A DNA stretch of 64,000 bases from an uncultured Collinsella sp. (lineage in GTDB: Bacteria > Actinomycetota > Coriobacteriia > Coriobacteriales > Coriobacteriaceae), in assembly GCA_900541645.1 (NCBI GenBank), contig UQKQ01000005.1, positions 87,509-151,508 on the forward strand. The letters run 5' to 3'. This document shows, one piece after another, positions 34,498-43,317 of this stretch. A model generated the notes under the pieces. That model was not told the DNA's origin. It searched no databases and worked only from the letters and a program-made list of their open reading frames with translations. The translations under genes and the position numbers were made by a program. The first letter of the stretch is position 1. Each line of letters starts with the position of its first letter.

Positions 34498-34624
34498 GTG
34501 TCCCTCCTTCTTGAGTACAGCGCCCGCGGGCGCTCCCCTACACGCGCTTCGATGCGCATTTTTCCACAACTGAAAGATACCAACCTACCGTCCGCGTGAG
34601 AAGAGACAAGGTGCAATTCTCCGG

Positions 34625-34639
34625 TGAAAGGTTCTTTCA
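34625..34639. promoter_or_regulatory. Candidate RpiR operator between fruA and the regulator gene
   Basis: A perfect palindrome TGAAAG-GTT-CTTTCA lies in the 270-base divergent region, and related half-sites (GTGAAAG at about 34655, CTTGAAA at about 34676) follow within 55 bases. RpiR-family sites often contain TGAAA/TTTCA halves. The site lies about 130 bases from both starts. Inference from symmetry and position only. Confidence 0.45.
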
Positions 34640-34769
34640 TAACCGTAAACGGTAAGTGAAAGTTTACCATCAACACTTGAAACGGCAAGGTGTATCTTGT
34701 AATTGAAAATGCCCGTATACTATGGCATTGCGAATCAAATTAGATTTTCATGCCAACCAGGAGCCATCC

Positions 34770-35627
34770 ATGACCGATAGTAGCAAGAGCGCACTTTCCC
34801 TCATTAGCACCCACCAGGGATACAGCGAGTCCGAGCAGCGCATTGTCGACTATATATTGGAGCACCAGTCCGAGGCTCCACGCCTCACGGCGGCTCAGCT
34901 CTCACGCGCCGCTGCCACGTCCGAGGCGACCGTTTCGCGCTTCTGCCGCAAGCTTGGGTTTGGCAGCTTCCGCAGCTTTCAGTTTTCGTTGGCGAGGGAT
35001 TTGGAAAGCCAGCGCAACGAGGGCCTGACTGACGAGGTCTCGCTCGACAATATGGAGCAGAGCCTCAAGAACATCCTGGCTGCCAAGGTGAGCGAGCTTA
35101 ATGCGACCATCGACGGGATCGACCACGATACGCTGGCGGCTGTTGTGCATGCCCTTAAGCATGCAGGGGTTATTGAGTTTGCAGCTGTGGGCAATACGAA
35201 CGCGGTCGCGCTCGATGCGACGTTTAAGTTTTCGCAGCTGGGTCTGCGCTGCATGGCGAGCACCATAAGCGAGACATCAATCGGCTTTGCGCTCACGCTG
35301 CGCCCGGGTGACGTCATCGTGCTCATCTCAAACTCCGGCAAATCGCGCCGACTGAATCGCATGGCAAAAGCGGCTCGCGACTGCGGCGCAACCGTAGTCG
35401 TCATCAGCAGCGACAGCAAGTCTCCACTCGCGCGCCTGGCAGACTACACTTTTAATACCGTCAACCACGAGGCGCTGCTGACGACGGGTGACTTTGCGTT
35501 CTCCAAGATCAGCGCCACGATGATCATCGAAGTTATCTACAACTTCCTGCTGCCCGAGATTGAAGACGCTCGTGAACATATCAGCTACTACGAGGAGCTC
35601 ATCCAGCCGGACAAGGTCGTTGAGTAA
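34770..35627 (+). CDS. RpiR-family transcriptional regulator (HTH + SIS domain)
   Basis: The 285-residue protein has the RpiR HTH (about 10-80; YSESEQRIVDYILEH, SEATVSRFCRKLGFGSFRSFQ) and a SIS sugar-phosphate-binding domain (about 130-260; VIVLISNSGKSRRL, VVVISSDSKSPLA). It is divergent from the fructose PTS gene, so a sugar phosphate such as fructose 1-phosphate is the likely effector. ATG at 34770 follows CAGGAG; the first upstream ATG would add 16 residues that fit poorly. Confidence 0.9.
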   Translation: MTDSSKSALSLISTHQGYSESEQRIVDYILEHQSEAPRLTAAQLSRAAATSEATVSRFCRKLGFGSFRSFQFSLARDLESQRNEGLTDEVSLDNMEQSLKNILAAKVSELNATIDGIDHDTLAAVVHALKHAGVIEFAAVGNTNAVALDATFKFSQLGLRCMASTISETSIGFALTLRPGDVIVLISNSGKSRRLNRMAKAARDCGATVVVISSDSKSPLARLADYTFNTVNHEALLTTGDFAFSKISATMIIEVIYNFLLPEIEDAREHISYYEELIQPDKVVE

Positions 35628-35635
35628 AACGCGTA

Positions 35636-35668
35636 GTGGGACAAAAATTTCAGTCTATTTTGTCCCAC
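35636..35668. terminator. Bidirectional terminator between the RpiR gene and recN
   Basis: Arms GTGGGACAAAA (35636-35646) and TTTTGTCCCAC (35658-35668) are exact reverse complements with an 11-base loop. The A/T ends of the stem supply a T-tract on both strands, suitable for two convergent genes. Confidence 0.75.
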
Positions 35669-35686
35669 CAACACCGCTGATACGAC

Positions 35687-37315
35687 CTAGCCTCGAACTT
35701 CTTCGAGCATCTGCTTTGCGTGGGTCAAGCTTGCCTCGGACTGATCGCCGCTGAGCATGCGGGCGATCTCGGCAGTACGCGCTTCGCCGGTTACCTCGTC
35801 CAAATGCGTCTGGGGAACATCGCCCGGCTCCTTGCTGACAACATAATGCTTGTCGGCCATGACGGCGACTTGCGCCAAGTGGGTTACGACAATCACTTGA
35901 TGCGTAGTGGCAAGATCGGCCAGCACACCAGCAAGAGCACGAGCCGTGGAGCCGCCGACACCGGCATCGACCTCGTCAAATACCAGTGTGTCGACGCCGT
36001 CAGCATTACCCAAGACCACCTTGCTCGCCAGCATGACGCGGCTGAGCTCGCCGCCCGAGGCAATGCGGCGCAGGGGACGCGGCGTCAAGCCGACACCGCT
36101 GCGATACAAAAGCTCGTAGCTTGAAGGACCCGCCGGCGTCCACTCGGCGCGCGGAAGATCACGCGACTCCCAAACGAGCTCGGCGCCGCCCATCTCCAGG
36201 CGCGCCATTTGGCGGCCAACCTCGTGACAAAAACGCGGAGCAGCGGTATTACGCGCACGCTTAAGTGCCTTGGCGGCAGCGAACAGCTCGCGCTCGGCGC
36301 TCCCGAGTGCCTCACGCGCCTTTTTGATCTGTTCATCGCCATCATCGACCAGGGACAGCAGCTCTTGCGAGCGATCGCGCATGGCAAAAACATCGTCCAT
36401 GGTGGGACCCCACTGACGCAACAGGCCCTTGAGGTCGGAATACCGCTCACGCATGCGAGCGAGCTCGCGCGGGTCGAAGGCGACGCCATCGCGATAGGCA
36501 CGAAGCTCGTTCGCGCTATCCTCAAGGGAGATGCAGGCATCCGAAAGCGCATCGGCAATGTCGCCCAGTTTGCGATCGACGGTAGCCATACGGGAAAGCT
36601 CTGCCACGGCGCTGTTCACGGCATCGAGCGCTCCACCTTCGGCGGCAAGCGATGCATGGGCATCGTTAGCTGTGGCAACCAGTACCTCGGCATGTTCGGA
36701 GCGCGGCAGCAGCTCCTCGAGTTCCTCATACTCACCCGGCTTGGGGTCGACCTCGGCGATACGCTCCAGGGCGAAGCGCGCCTCCTCGACGCGACTCCCC
36801 TGCGCGCGTGAGGCTTCCTCCACGCGACGGACCTCCTTGGCAGCCGCACGCGACGCCTGGAAGCAGGCACGGTAACGGTCGAGCGCCTCGAGCGCAGAGC
36901 GACCAGCCCAGGCATCAACCATGGCAACATGATGCGCCGGATCGAGCAGACGCTGATGTTCATGCTGGCCGCACAGATCCATCATCACGCCGACGCGCTC
37001 GGAGAGCTCGCGCACGCTGGCGATGCGGCCGTCAATCTTGACGCGGCTGCGACCCTCGGCAGAAAGGCTGCGCTGCACGGTAAAGCCCTCCGTGTCGTGC
37101 GGGCCGTCGAACAAGCGCGCCTCGACGCTCGCCAGCGCCTCTCCCTCGCGCACCGTCGACGAATCTGCACGCTCGCCCAAAATGAGCTTGAGCGCCGAGA
37201 GCAGCGCGGTCTTGCCGGCGCCGGTCTCGCCGGTCAAAACCGTTAGGCCCGCACTCGGAACCAACGTCGCCTCGCGAATGAGCGCGATGTTGGAAACCTG
37301 CAGCTCATCGATCAT
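35687..37315 (-). CDS. recN: DNA repair protein RecN
   Basis: An SMC-like ATPase of double-strand-break repair, 542 residues. The N-terminal half has the P-loop LTGETGAGKTALL near residue 30 and GQHEHQRLLDP, the middle (about 160-350) is coiled coil, and the C-terminal half has IASGGELSRVMLA and LVFDEVDAGVGG. ATG at 37315 overlaps the nadK stop by 11 bases and follows GGAG; a second ATG at 37327 is less likely. It forms a repair/metabolism operon with nadK, tlyA and xseB. Confidence 0.95.
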   Translation of the reverse strand: MIDELQVSNIALIREATLVPSAGLTVLTGETGAGKTALLSALKLILGERADSSTVREGEALASVEARLFDGPHDTEGFTVQRSLSAEGRSRVKIDGRIASVRELSERVGVMMDLCGQHEHQRLLDPAHHVAMVDAWAGRSALEALDRYRACFQASRAAAKEVRRVEEASRAQGSRVEEARFALERIAEVDPKPGEYEELEELLPRSEHAEVLVATANDAHASLAAEGGALDAVNSAVAELSRMATVDRKLGDIADALSDACISLEDSANELRAYRDGVAFDPRELARMRERYSDLKGLLRQWGPTMDDVFAMRDRSQELLSLVDDGDEQIKKAREALGSAERELFAAAKALKRARNTAAPRFCHEVGRQMARLEMGGAELVWESRDLPRAEWTPAGPSSYELLYRSGVGLTPRPLRRIASGGELSRVMLASKVVLGNADGVDTLVFDEVDAGVGGSTARALAGVLADLATTHQVIVVTHLAQVAVMADKHYVVSKEPGDVPQTHLDEVTGEARTAEIARMLSGDQSEASLTHAKQMLEEVRG

Positions 37316-38165
37316 GGCGCACTCCATAGAACACGCGGCTCACCGAGTTATAGAAGCTCTCGGGACCGTAATCGAGCAGCAGCACGTCGCCGGGACCACG
37401 GCGCACGGCCACGCTCTCAACGGTGCCATCGCAGGTAATAAACTGTCCATCGATAGCGATCGCCGGAACACTCGGACGGTCATCGGACATAAAGATCTCG
37501 ACGACATCACTCGGCGAGGTCAAAAAAGCGCGAGCCTGAATGGTATGCGGAGCGATGGGCACACAGACCATACCCGTGTAATCGGGGCTGACAATGGGGC
37601 CGCCGGCGGAAAGCGCGTAGCCGGTAGAGCCGGTCGCCGTCGAAACAACGACACCGTCGCCGCGAAGGCGGTCGATATGATGGCCGGACACCGTGATGTC
37701 AAATTCGACCATATCGGACAGGGGGCCGCGCGTAAGTGCCATATCGTTGAGGGCAAACGTGCGCACGACATCCTTCGCGCCGTCTTCGCGCACGGACACA
37801 ATATCCGCGGCGATGGTGGCGCGGCGGCTCACGTGGAGCTCGCCGGACAGAGCATCGCTCACAACCTGCAGAATGTCGCGCTCCTCGGGGCTCGCAGCAG
37901 TTAAAAAGCCCAGGTGACCATAGGAAAGACCGAGGATAGGAATCTCGCGATGGTTGAGGATGCGGGCAGCGCGCAGCAACGTACCGTCGCCGCCGAGCGT
38001 AATGACCAGATCTGAGCCATCAATATCAGGCGTGCTTTGAAGCTTCGATCGCTGGTCGGCAGCCCATGCGACCTCGTAGCCCTGGCGCGAAAGCCAAAGC
38101 TCGAGCATCAGGCCGCTCTCGACCGCCTCTTGCTTGTAGTAATTGGGAACCAGAAAGACCTTCAT
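37305..38165 (-). CDS. nadK: NAD kinase
   Basis: Phosphorylates NAD to NADP. The 286-residue protein has the GGDGT motif in LVITLGGDGTLLRAA near residue 57, YGHLGFLTAA near 85, and the conserved GDGVVVSTATGSTGYALSAGGP near 170. Length is normal. Its ATG overlaps the tlyA stop as ATGA, and the recN start lies inside its last codons, the common actinobacterial and clostridial order tlyA-nadK-recN. Confidence 0.96.
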   Translation of the reverse strand: MKVFLVPNYYKQEAVESGLMLELWLSRQGYEVAWAADQRSKLQSTPDIDGSDLVITLGGDGTLLRAARILNHREIPILGLSYGHLGFLTAASPEERDILQVVSDALSGELHVSRRATIAADIVSVREDGAKDVVRTFALNDMALTRGPLSDMVEFDITVSGHHIDRLRGDGVVVSTATGSTGYALSAGGPIVSPDYTGMVCVPIAPHTIQARAFLTSPSDVVEIFMSDDRPSVPAIAIDGQFITCDGTVESVAVRRGPGDVLLLDYGPESFYNSVSRVFYGVRHDR

Positions 38166-38965
38166 AGCGTTGCAGCTTTCTCGCTCAAAGCCGATACCTG
38201 GGATTGCAGCTCATCGTCGGTGCGTTCACCAGGGGCAAACCTTCTGCCGTACAGGAAAAACTCAACGTTGCCCTTAGCGCCATGGATGGGCGACACGCAC
38301 ACGTCAAGCGGGAACAGGCCCTTGGCGGCAAAAAGCTCAATCGCCGCCACGAGCGTATCGCGGCGGACGGCGGGGTCGGTCACGATACCGCGCTCGCCCA
38401 CCAGCGCAGCCGGCGCCTCAAACTGGGGCTTTACGAGCGTGCAGAACGAACCCGAAGGCTTCAGGCACGCCAGCACGGCGTCGATGATATTCGCGATGCC
38501 GGTAAACGAGACATCACATACAGCCAGGTCGATGGCACCGGCATAGCCAAGCTCAGGCAGCTGCGTCACGTTTGTGCGCTCATGCAGCGTCACGCGATCA
38601 TCCTGACGCAACGACCAATCGAACTGGGCGCGACCCACGTCCACCGAGACAACGGTCGCAGCTCCGCGCTTGAGCAGGCAATCGGTAAAGCCGCCGGTAG
38701 AGCAGCCCACATCCAGACAGCTAAGGCCCGTCGGATTGATGCCAAACGCATCAAGCGCGCCTTCGAGCTTAAGACCGCCGCGGCCAACATAGGGAATGCG
38801 CCCCTTCACGTGCAGTGGCAGACCCGGAATCACCTTAAGGCCCGGCGAAGTCAAGCGCTCGCCGCCACTCGAGACCAATCCGGCCATAAGAGTGCGAAGG
38901 GCATCCGCGCGATCGGCGCAGATGCCCTGTGAAATCAGTTCGTCATCAAGACGCACGCGTTTCAT
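38162..38965 (-). CDS. tlyA: TlyA-family rRNA (cytidine-2'-O)-methyltransferase
   Basis: TlyA proteins 2'-O-methylate rRNA cytidines (some were first named haemolysins). The 267-residue protein has an N-terminal S4 RNA-binding domain (about 1-60; KRVRLDDELISQG) and a FtsJ-like SAM domain with YVGRGGLKLEGAL, CLDVGCSTGGFTDCLL and LVKPQFEA. ATG at 38965 matches the family start; ATG at 38974 and TTG at 38977 are also open. It overlaps nadK as ATGA. Confidence 0.92.
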   Translation of the reverse strand: MKRVRLDDELISQGICADRADALRTLMAGLVSSGGERLTSPGLKVIPGLPLHVKGRIPYVGRGGLKLEGALDAFGINPTGLSCLDVGCSTGGFTDCLLKRGAATVVSVDVGRAQFDWSLRQDDRVTLHERTNVTQLPELGYAGAIDLAVCDVSFTGIANIIDAVLACLKPSGSFCTLVKPQFEAPAALVGERGIVTDPAVRRDTLVAAIELFAAKGLFPLDVCVSPIHGAKGNVEFFLYGRRFAPGERTDDELQSQVSALSEKAATL

Positions 38966-39000
38966 GAATGCCATCAACCATTCGTATCCGGAGATGCGGC

Positions 39001-39240
39001 CTAGCTATCCTGGGATTCGTTTGCCGCATCCTCATCGTATTCCTGCTCGAGCTTATCGGCCTCACGCGGCGTCAGCTCAAACTTGTCGACCATATCGACC
39101 GCGCGGGAGCCCAGCTCAATCGCTTCGTCAAACAGATCGAGTGAACGCTCCAAGGACGTATCCTTGGAGCGAACGGTAGCGATGATCTGGTCCAGACGGT
39201 CCGAAATCTCGTCAAAGTTGCGGACAGAACCCTCTGGCAT
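39001..39240 (-). CDS. xseB: Exodeoxyribonuclease VII small subunit
   Basis: XseB binds the large subunit XseA to form exonuclease VII, which degrades single-stranded DNA. The 79-residue protein has the family pattern NFDEISDRLDQIIATV...TSLERSLDLFDEAIELG and an acidic tail. xseA is usually directly adjacent but is not in this window: nusB is upstream and tlyA downstream. ATG follows a GAGGAG site and lies 2 bases after the nusB stop. Confidence 0.88.
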   Translation of the reverse strand: MPEGSVRNFDEISDRLDQIIATVRSKDTSLERSLDLFDEAIELGSRAVDMVDKFELTPREADKLEQEYDEDAANESQDS

Positions 39241-39242
39241 GG

Positions 39243-39830
39243 CTACTCCTCGACGGAGTCGGCCTCGACGGCCTCAGCAGCGTCCACATCCTCGGCAAGT
39301 ACACCGGCGGTAGCCTGAGCGGCAGCGACCTTGGCGGCAGCCTCAGCAGCCTGGGCCTCCTCGCGAGCGCGATCCTCGGCCAGCAGTTCCTGGTACAGGT
39401 CCTCGCCCGGCAACTCCTCGCTGCGCGCGATCTTGCCCAGCACGCCGTTGACGAACGACGCGGACTGGTCGGTGCCATAGGCCTTGGCAAGTTCGACGGC
39501 CTCGTTGATCACGATAGCGTCCGAGACCTCTTCGTCGGTGAGGAAGCGCATCTCGTAGACGGCGATACGCAGCAGATTGCGGTCGGCGCCGGGCATGCGC
39601 ATAAGATCCCAGTTCTTGGCGACGGCGCGCAGGGCACAGTCGATGCGATCGATATGCTCGTAGGCACCGCGGCACAGCTCCAGCGCATAGGGGTCGAGGG
39701 GGCCCTTCGAGATCAGGAAATCGCCCTCGAGGACGCGCTCGAGCGGGCTGTCCGTGGCCTCGGCCTGGAACAGCAGCTGCAGCGCCTGACTGCGGGCAAG
39801 CGTACGCCCGCGATAAACCTTAAGGCTCAA
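39243..39830 (-). CDS. nusB: Transcription antitermination factor NusB
   Basis: NusB with NusE binds boxA and supports rRNA antitermination. The 195-residue protein has the N-terminal RTLARSQALQLLFQAEAT, the central ADRNLLRIAVYEM and the late DAIVINEAVELAKAYG and SFVNGVLGKIA segments. About 50 extra Ala/Glu-rich residues trail the domain. The start is TTG at 39830, supported by AAGGAG six bases upstream; no ATG fits the family start. Confidence 0.93.
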   Translation of the reverse strand: MSLKVYRGRTLARSQALQLLFQAEATDSPLERVLEGDFLISKGPLDPYALELCRGAYEHIDRIDCALRAVAKNWDLMRMPGADRNLLRIAVYEMRFLTDEEVSDAIVINEAVELAKAYGTDQSASFVNGVLGKIARSEELPGEDLYQELLAEDRAREEAQAAEAAAKVAAAQATAGVLAEDVDAAEAVEADSVEE

Positions 39831-39833
39831 AGG

Positions 39834-40196
39834 TTACTCCTTGGGGAAAACGAGGCCGTCGATGCAAACGTCAACGCGCTCGACATCAACGCCCACCTGA
39901 GCATCGATGGCAGCGACCACGGCAGCGCGAACGGCCTCGGCGAGTTTCTTGAACGGATAGCCAAAGAACACCACAACGCGCACGGTGAGTGCGAGCTTGT
40001 CGCCGACGACCTCGGTCTCGACCGCCGGCTCGGAAGCCGGGGCCTTGGACGAGAGCATCATGGAGACAAGGTTGGTGGCAAGGTCCTTGACGCCAACGGA
40101 GGCGATGCCCTCGACATCGGACACGGCGCGCGAGACAATGGCGGTCAGAACATCGGGCGAAATGCCGATGCCGTCAATCTTGATTTCCTGGGGCAT
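39834..40196 (-). CDS. Asp23/Gls24 family envelope stress protein
   Basis: A 120-residue small alpha/beta protein of the Asp23 (DUF322) family: EIKIDGIGISPDVLTAIVSRAVSDVEGI at the start and VDVERVDVCIDGLVF at the end. Family members sit at the membrane and are linked with alkaline or cell-wall stress in Gram-positive bacteria. It lies between efp and nusB, a conserved location in Firmicutes and Coriobacteria. The ATG follows TAGGAGGA. Confidence 0.9.
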   Translation of the reverse strand: MPQEIKIDGIGISPDVLTAIVSRAVSDVEGIASVGVKDLATNLVSMMLSSKAPASEPAVETEVVGDKLALTVRVVVFFGYPFKKLAEAVRAAVVAAIDAQVGVDVERVDVCIDGLVFPKE

Positions 40197-40220
40197 GAGT
40201 CCTCCTAGAAGAGTTGGTTG

Positions 40221-40784
40221 CTAGACGCGGGAGACGAACTTGCCGTCGCGGGTGTCAACCTTGATGACCTCGCCCTCGTTGAGGTACATGGGGACCTGGA
40301 TGACAGCGCCGGTGTCGATCGTGGCCGGCTTGGTGGAACCCTGGACGGTGTCGCCCTTAAAGCCCGGGTCGGTCTGGACGATGGTGGTCTCGATGAACAT
40401 CGGCGGAGTCACGCCCATGAGCTCATCGTCGGCGAAGAGCAGCTGGCAAATGTCGTTCTCGCGCAGCCACTTGGAGTTCTCGCCCACCATGTCCTCGGGA
40501 ACGGGAACCTGCTCATAGGATTCGTTGTCCATGAAGATGTAGTCGGTGCCATCGTTGTAGAGGTACTGGAACTCACGGGTGGTGAGCATGACGCTCTCGA
40601 ACTTGGTGCCGGCGTTGCAGGTGTTCTCGACGACGCGGCCGCTCTTGATGTCGCGGGTCTTGTAGCGCACAAACGCGCCGCCCTTGCCCGGCTTGACATG
40701 CTGGAACTCGACGATGGTGTAGACCTTGTCCTTAATGCGGAGACCGAGGCCGTTCTTGAAGTCGGCGGTAGAAATGGTAGGCAT
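40221..40784 (-). CDS. efp: Translation elongation factor P
   Basis: EF-P rescues ribosomes stalled at polyproline. The 187-residue protein has the three beta-barrel domains, with the tip loop HVKPGKGGAFVR near residue 29 placing a lysine at the modified position, and the C-terminal GDTVQGSTKPATIDTGAVIQVP. Lysine implies an EpmA-type, a 5-aminopentanol-type or no modification, not the arginine rhamnosylation system. ATG at 40784 follows AGAAAGG. Confidence 0.96.
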   Translation of the reverse strand: MPTISTADFKNGLGLRIKDKVYTIVEFQHVKPGKGGAFVRYKTRDIKSGRVVENTCNAGTKFESVMLTTREFQYLYNDGTDYIFMDNESYEQVPVPEDMVGENSKWLRENDICQLLFADDELMGVTPPMFIETTIVQTDPGFKGDTVQGSTKPATIDTGAVIQVPMYLNEGEVIKVDTRDGKFVSRV

Positions 40785-40876
40785 AGCGACCTTTCTTGTT
40801 ATGGGCAGAACGCACAAGCGTCCAAATTACATACGAGCGAAATTATACACTTGCAGACGGCGCCTGCAGCGAGCGC

Positions 40877-40921
40877 ATAAAAAGAGAACGCGGGGCGTCC
40901 GAATTGCTCCGGAGGCCCCGC
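40877..40921 (-). terminator. Rho-independent terminator after pepQ
   Basis: Minus strand: GCGGGGC, ctCCG-loop-CGGac, GCCCCGC, then GTTCTCTTTTTATG. It lies 24 bases past the peptidase stop and before the efp promoter region. Confidence 0.8.
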
Positions 40922-40944
40922 CCCAAACTATCTACCGAAGTAGA

Positions 40945-42075
40945 CTAGCAATCGATGACGTGAAGGTCATGCGGCGTCTTGGTGAAGGGCTCGTAGCCGT
41001 TCTCGGTGACCACGCCGTAGTCCTCCAGGCGCACACCGCCCACGCCGGGCAGGTAGACGCCGGGCTCCATGGTGATAACCGAGCCGACCTCGATGATATT
41101 CTTGCTGCGGTTGAAGTTGGGCAGCTCGTGGATGTCAATGCCCACGCCGTGGCCCAGACCATGGTTGTAGTAATCGCCATAGCCGGCATCGCCAATGATC
41201 TTCTTGGAAAGCTTGAAAATGTCGTTGCCCTCGACGCCCGGATGGATGGCGGCGACGCACTCCTCGTGCGCACGGCGCACGAGCGCGTACAAGTCGAGCT
41301 GCTCCTGCGTGGGCTCGCCCATCACGACGGTACGAGTCATGTCGGAGCGGTAGTCGCAATAGCCCGCGCCATAATCCATGAGAACGAAGTCGCCCTTCTC
41401 GATCACGCGGTCGCTCGGGACGGCATGCGGGTTGGCGGTGTTGGGGCCGCTCGCCACGATGGAGCCGAAGGCCAGGCTGTCGGCGCCGTTGGCGAACATA
41501 AAGTTCTCGAGCTCGTTGCGAACCTGCTTCTCGGTCATACCGGGCTTAATATAGCCGAGCATGTGCTGGAAGGCGGCGTCGGTAATCGACTGCGCATGGC
41601 GCATGAGCTCGATCTCCTCGGCGTCCTTGATGGCGCGCATCTTGCGAATGTCGTCATGCATCAGCGGCAGCATGCAGGCGACGGAACGATCCTCAAGGCC
41701 ACGCTGGATACCCTGGTAGAAGTTGATCTGCATGTCGTCCTCGACAGCGCAGACACGGCACTTGTTAGCCGCGATCTTGCCGGCGACCCAACCGGGGATG
41801 GTGACCTCGTCCATGTCGTAGACCCAGGGGCTGCCGGCGGACGTGTTCTCCTCAAAGCTGTTGAGATAGCGCGAGTCGGTATGGAACAGGCACTGGTCGG
41901 CCGTAATAAACGCAGCATGCGGGAACTCGAAGGTGTAATCGAAGACGCCCTTGACGCCCGTAAGCCAACGAAGGTTGGCCTCGTCGCGCACCACGATAGC
42001 GTCGTAGCCACGCTCAACCATCAGGGCACGGACACGCTCGATACGACCGGCAGGACCGGCAGCAAACTCTGACAT
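40945..42075 (-). CDS. pepQ: Xaa-Pro aminopeptidase / proline dipeptidase (M24 family)
   Basis: Cleaves peptides with proline in the second position. The 376-residue protein has an N-terminal creatinase-like domain and a C-terminal pita-bread domain with all metal ligands: the two aspartates in DYGAGYCDYRSDMTRT, the histidine in GLGHGVGIDIHE, and the glutamates in TMEPGVYLPG and VRLEDYG. Two dinuclear metal ions are expected. It is a common companion of efp. ATG follows GAAAGGA. Confidence 0.93.
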   Translation of the reverse strand: MSEFAAGPAGRIERVRALMVERGYDAIVVRDEANLRWLTGVKGVFDYTFEFPHAAFITADQCLFHTDSRYLNSFEENTSAGSPWVYDMDEVTIPGWVAGKIAANKCRVCAVEDDMQINFYQGIQRGLEDRSVACMLPLMHDDIRKMRAIKDAEEIELMRHAQSITDAAFQHMLGYIKPGMTEKQVRNELENFMFANGADSLAFGSIVASGPNTANPHAVPSDRVIEKGDFVLMDYGAGYCDYRSDMTRTVVMGEPTQEQLDLYALVRRAHEECVAAIHPGVEGNDIFKLSKKIIGDAGYGDYYNHGLGHGVGIDIHELPNFNRSKNIIEVGSVITMEPGVYLPGVGGVRLEDYGVVTENGYEPFTKTPHDLHVIDC

Positions 42076-42207
42076 GCAGATTCCTTTCTTGTTGTCTCTA
42101 TAAAGACGGAACGGGTCTCAACCGAACGACGGAATCGCGCGCGATTCGCAACCGATTGGAAACCCGCCCCTCAACATGATACGAAAGACGATGTATGTCA
42201 ATAAATC

Positions 42208-43317
42208 CTAGAGAAGTTCTTTGCGAGAAGCCAAGTAGGCGTGAGCATGGCGGTCGAGGACCTCGTCCTCAACGCTCGTTAGACGAATGGCGCCGAGTGC
42301 CGCGGGCAGCGGCAACATACTACGGTTCGAGCGGTCAAACTGCTGTCTGCGGAACTCCTCGATATATGAGGCAGGCTCCAGATCGAAGGCAAGCTCCTCG
42401 ATACCAAAGTCCTCCAGGCAGTCATCGACCTCAAAGACGTAATCGATATCAAAGTCGCAGGCATCATGTGCTAAGCGCGCCTCAAAGCGCATGCCCTCAG
42501 ACAGCAGCTGGTAGGCAGGAACCTGCGCCGCGGCTTTACCCAGGCAGGCGCGCAGGGTACGCTCCCCCATCTTGCCAAAATCGAGCGCATGGCGGGCGCT
42601 CGGGTTCGTGGCCATCAGTACGTCCTTACGGGCAGTCTGAGACCACTGAACGGCATTGACGAGCGCGACCTCCTCGCCCGCGAGAATCTCGGGGACGGTC
42701 TCAGTAAACTGATTCCAGCGGGACTTGCTGCTCGAAAGCATGGTGCCAACAAGTACCGCATAGCCGAGCTTGAGGTCCTCGGGGTCCGCCTCGCGAACAA
42801 GGTCGAGGTCGCACACGACCAAGCCCGGCTCGGGACGGAACGCGATAGCGGGAAGCGCATTCGTCGACGAGGCAACGAGCGGCTTCATGGTCGTCGCGAC
42901 CGTGAGCATGGCGTCAAACGTCGTCGGCAGCAAGGCGCACTCGGTGCGACCGCACCACTGATTGGCACACCAGCAAACGACTGAGCAGGTCGCCGTGTCG
43001 CCGACAGCGACAACGAGATCGTCACAGGTAATGCCATTAGCCGACAGGGCGCCAAAGACGGTATCGGCATCGACCAGCGTAGCACCAGCAGGCGAAACCT
43101 CGAGGACGAGCAACGACACGGCAAAACCGGCGTCAACCAGTGCATGCTCGACAGCCTCGCCAAAACGCTCGGATGTGGCGTCGTTCCAAACCACCATCGC
43201 ACGCTTAGGCTTGCCCACAGCCGAGGCAAACATGCGCGACAGCTCCTCGAACGCCCCCAATCCGACGCGGACATCGACACTGCGGTTTTGGAAATTGATA
43301 AGTTGACGGCGAATCAT
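42208..43317 (-). CDS. AroB-like protein lacking catalytic ligands and carrying a Cys cluster
   Basis: The 369-residue protein aligns with 3-dehydroquinate synthase in order (DVRVGLGAFEEL at the start, ALLPTTFDAMLTVA near 128, SARHALDFG near 240) but key residues are gone. The NAD glycine motif is replaced by GDTATCSVVCWCANQWCGRT, which with the next residues holds five cysteines in 17 positions. The three metal ligands are also lost: AEVIK becomes AVLVG, NFGHT becomes DFGKM, HGEA becomes YQLL. It is unlikely to be an active AroB. It overlaps aroK as ATGA, so co-expression is retained. Confidence 0.85.
   Translation of the reverse strand: MIRRQLINFQNRSVDVRVGLGAFEELSRMFASAVGKPKRAMVVWNDATSERFGEAVEHALVDAGFAVSLLVLEVSPAGATLVDADTVFGALSANGITCDDLVVAVGDTATCSVVCWCANQWCGRTECALLPTTFDAMLTVATTMKPLVASSTNALPAIAFRPEPGLVVCDLDLVREADPEDLKLGYAVLVGTMLSSSKSRWNQFTETVPEILAGEEVALVNAVQWSQTARKDVLMATNPSARHALDFGKMGERTLRACLGKAAAQVPAYQLLSEGMRFEARLAHDACDFDIDYVFEVDDCLEDFGIEELAFDLEPASYIEEFRRQQFDRSNRSMLPLPAALGAIRLTSVEDEVLDRHAHAYLASRKELL

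Noticed and set aside
32011..34599. An 862-codon open frame on the plus strand opposite the fructose PTS gene
   Set aside because: It is the antisense shadow of a GC-rich gene with clear EIIB, EIIC and EIIA motifs; its product is low-complexity and lacks any recognisable domain.
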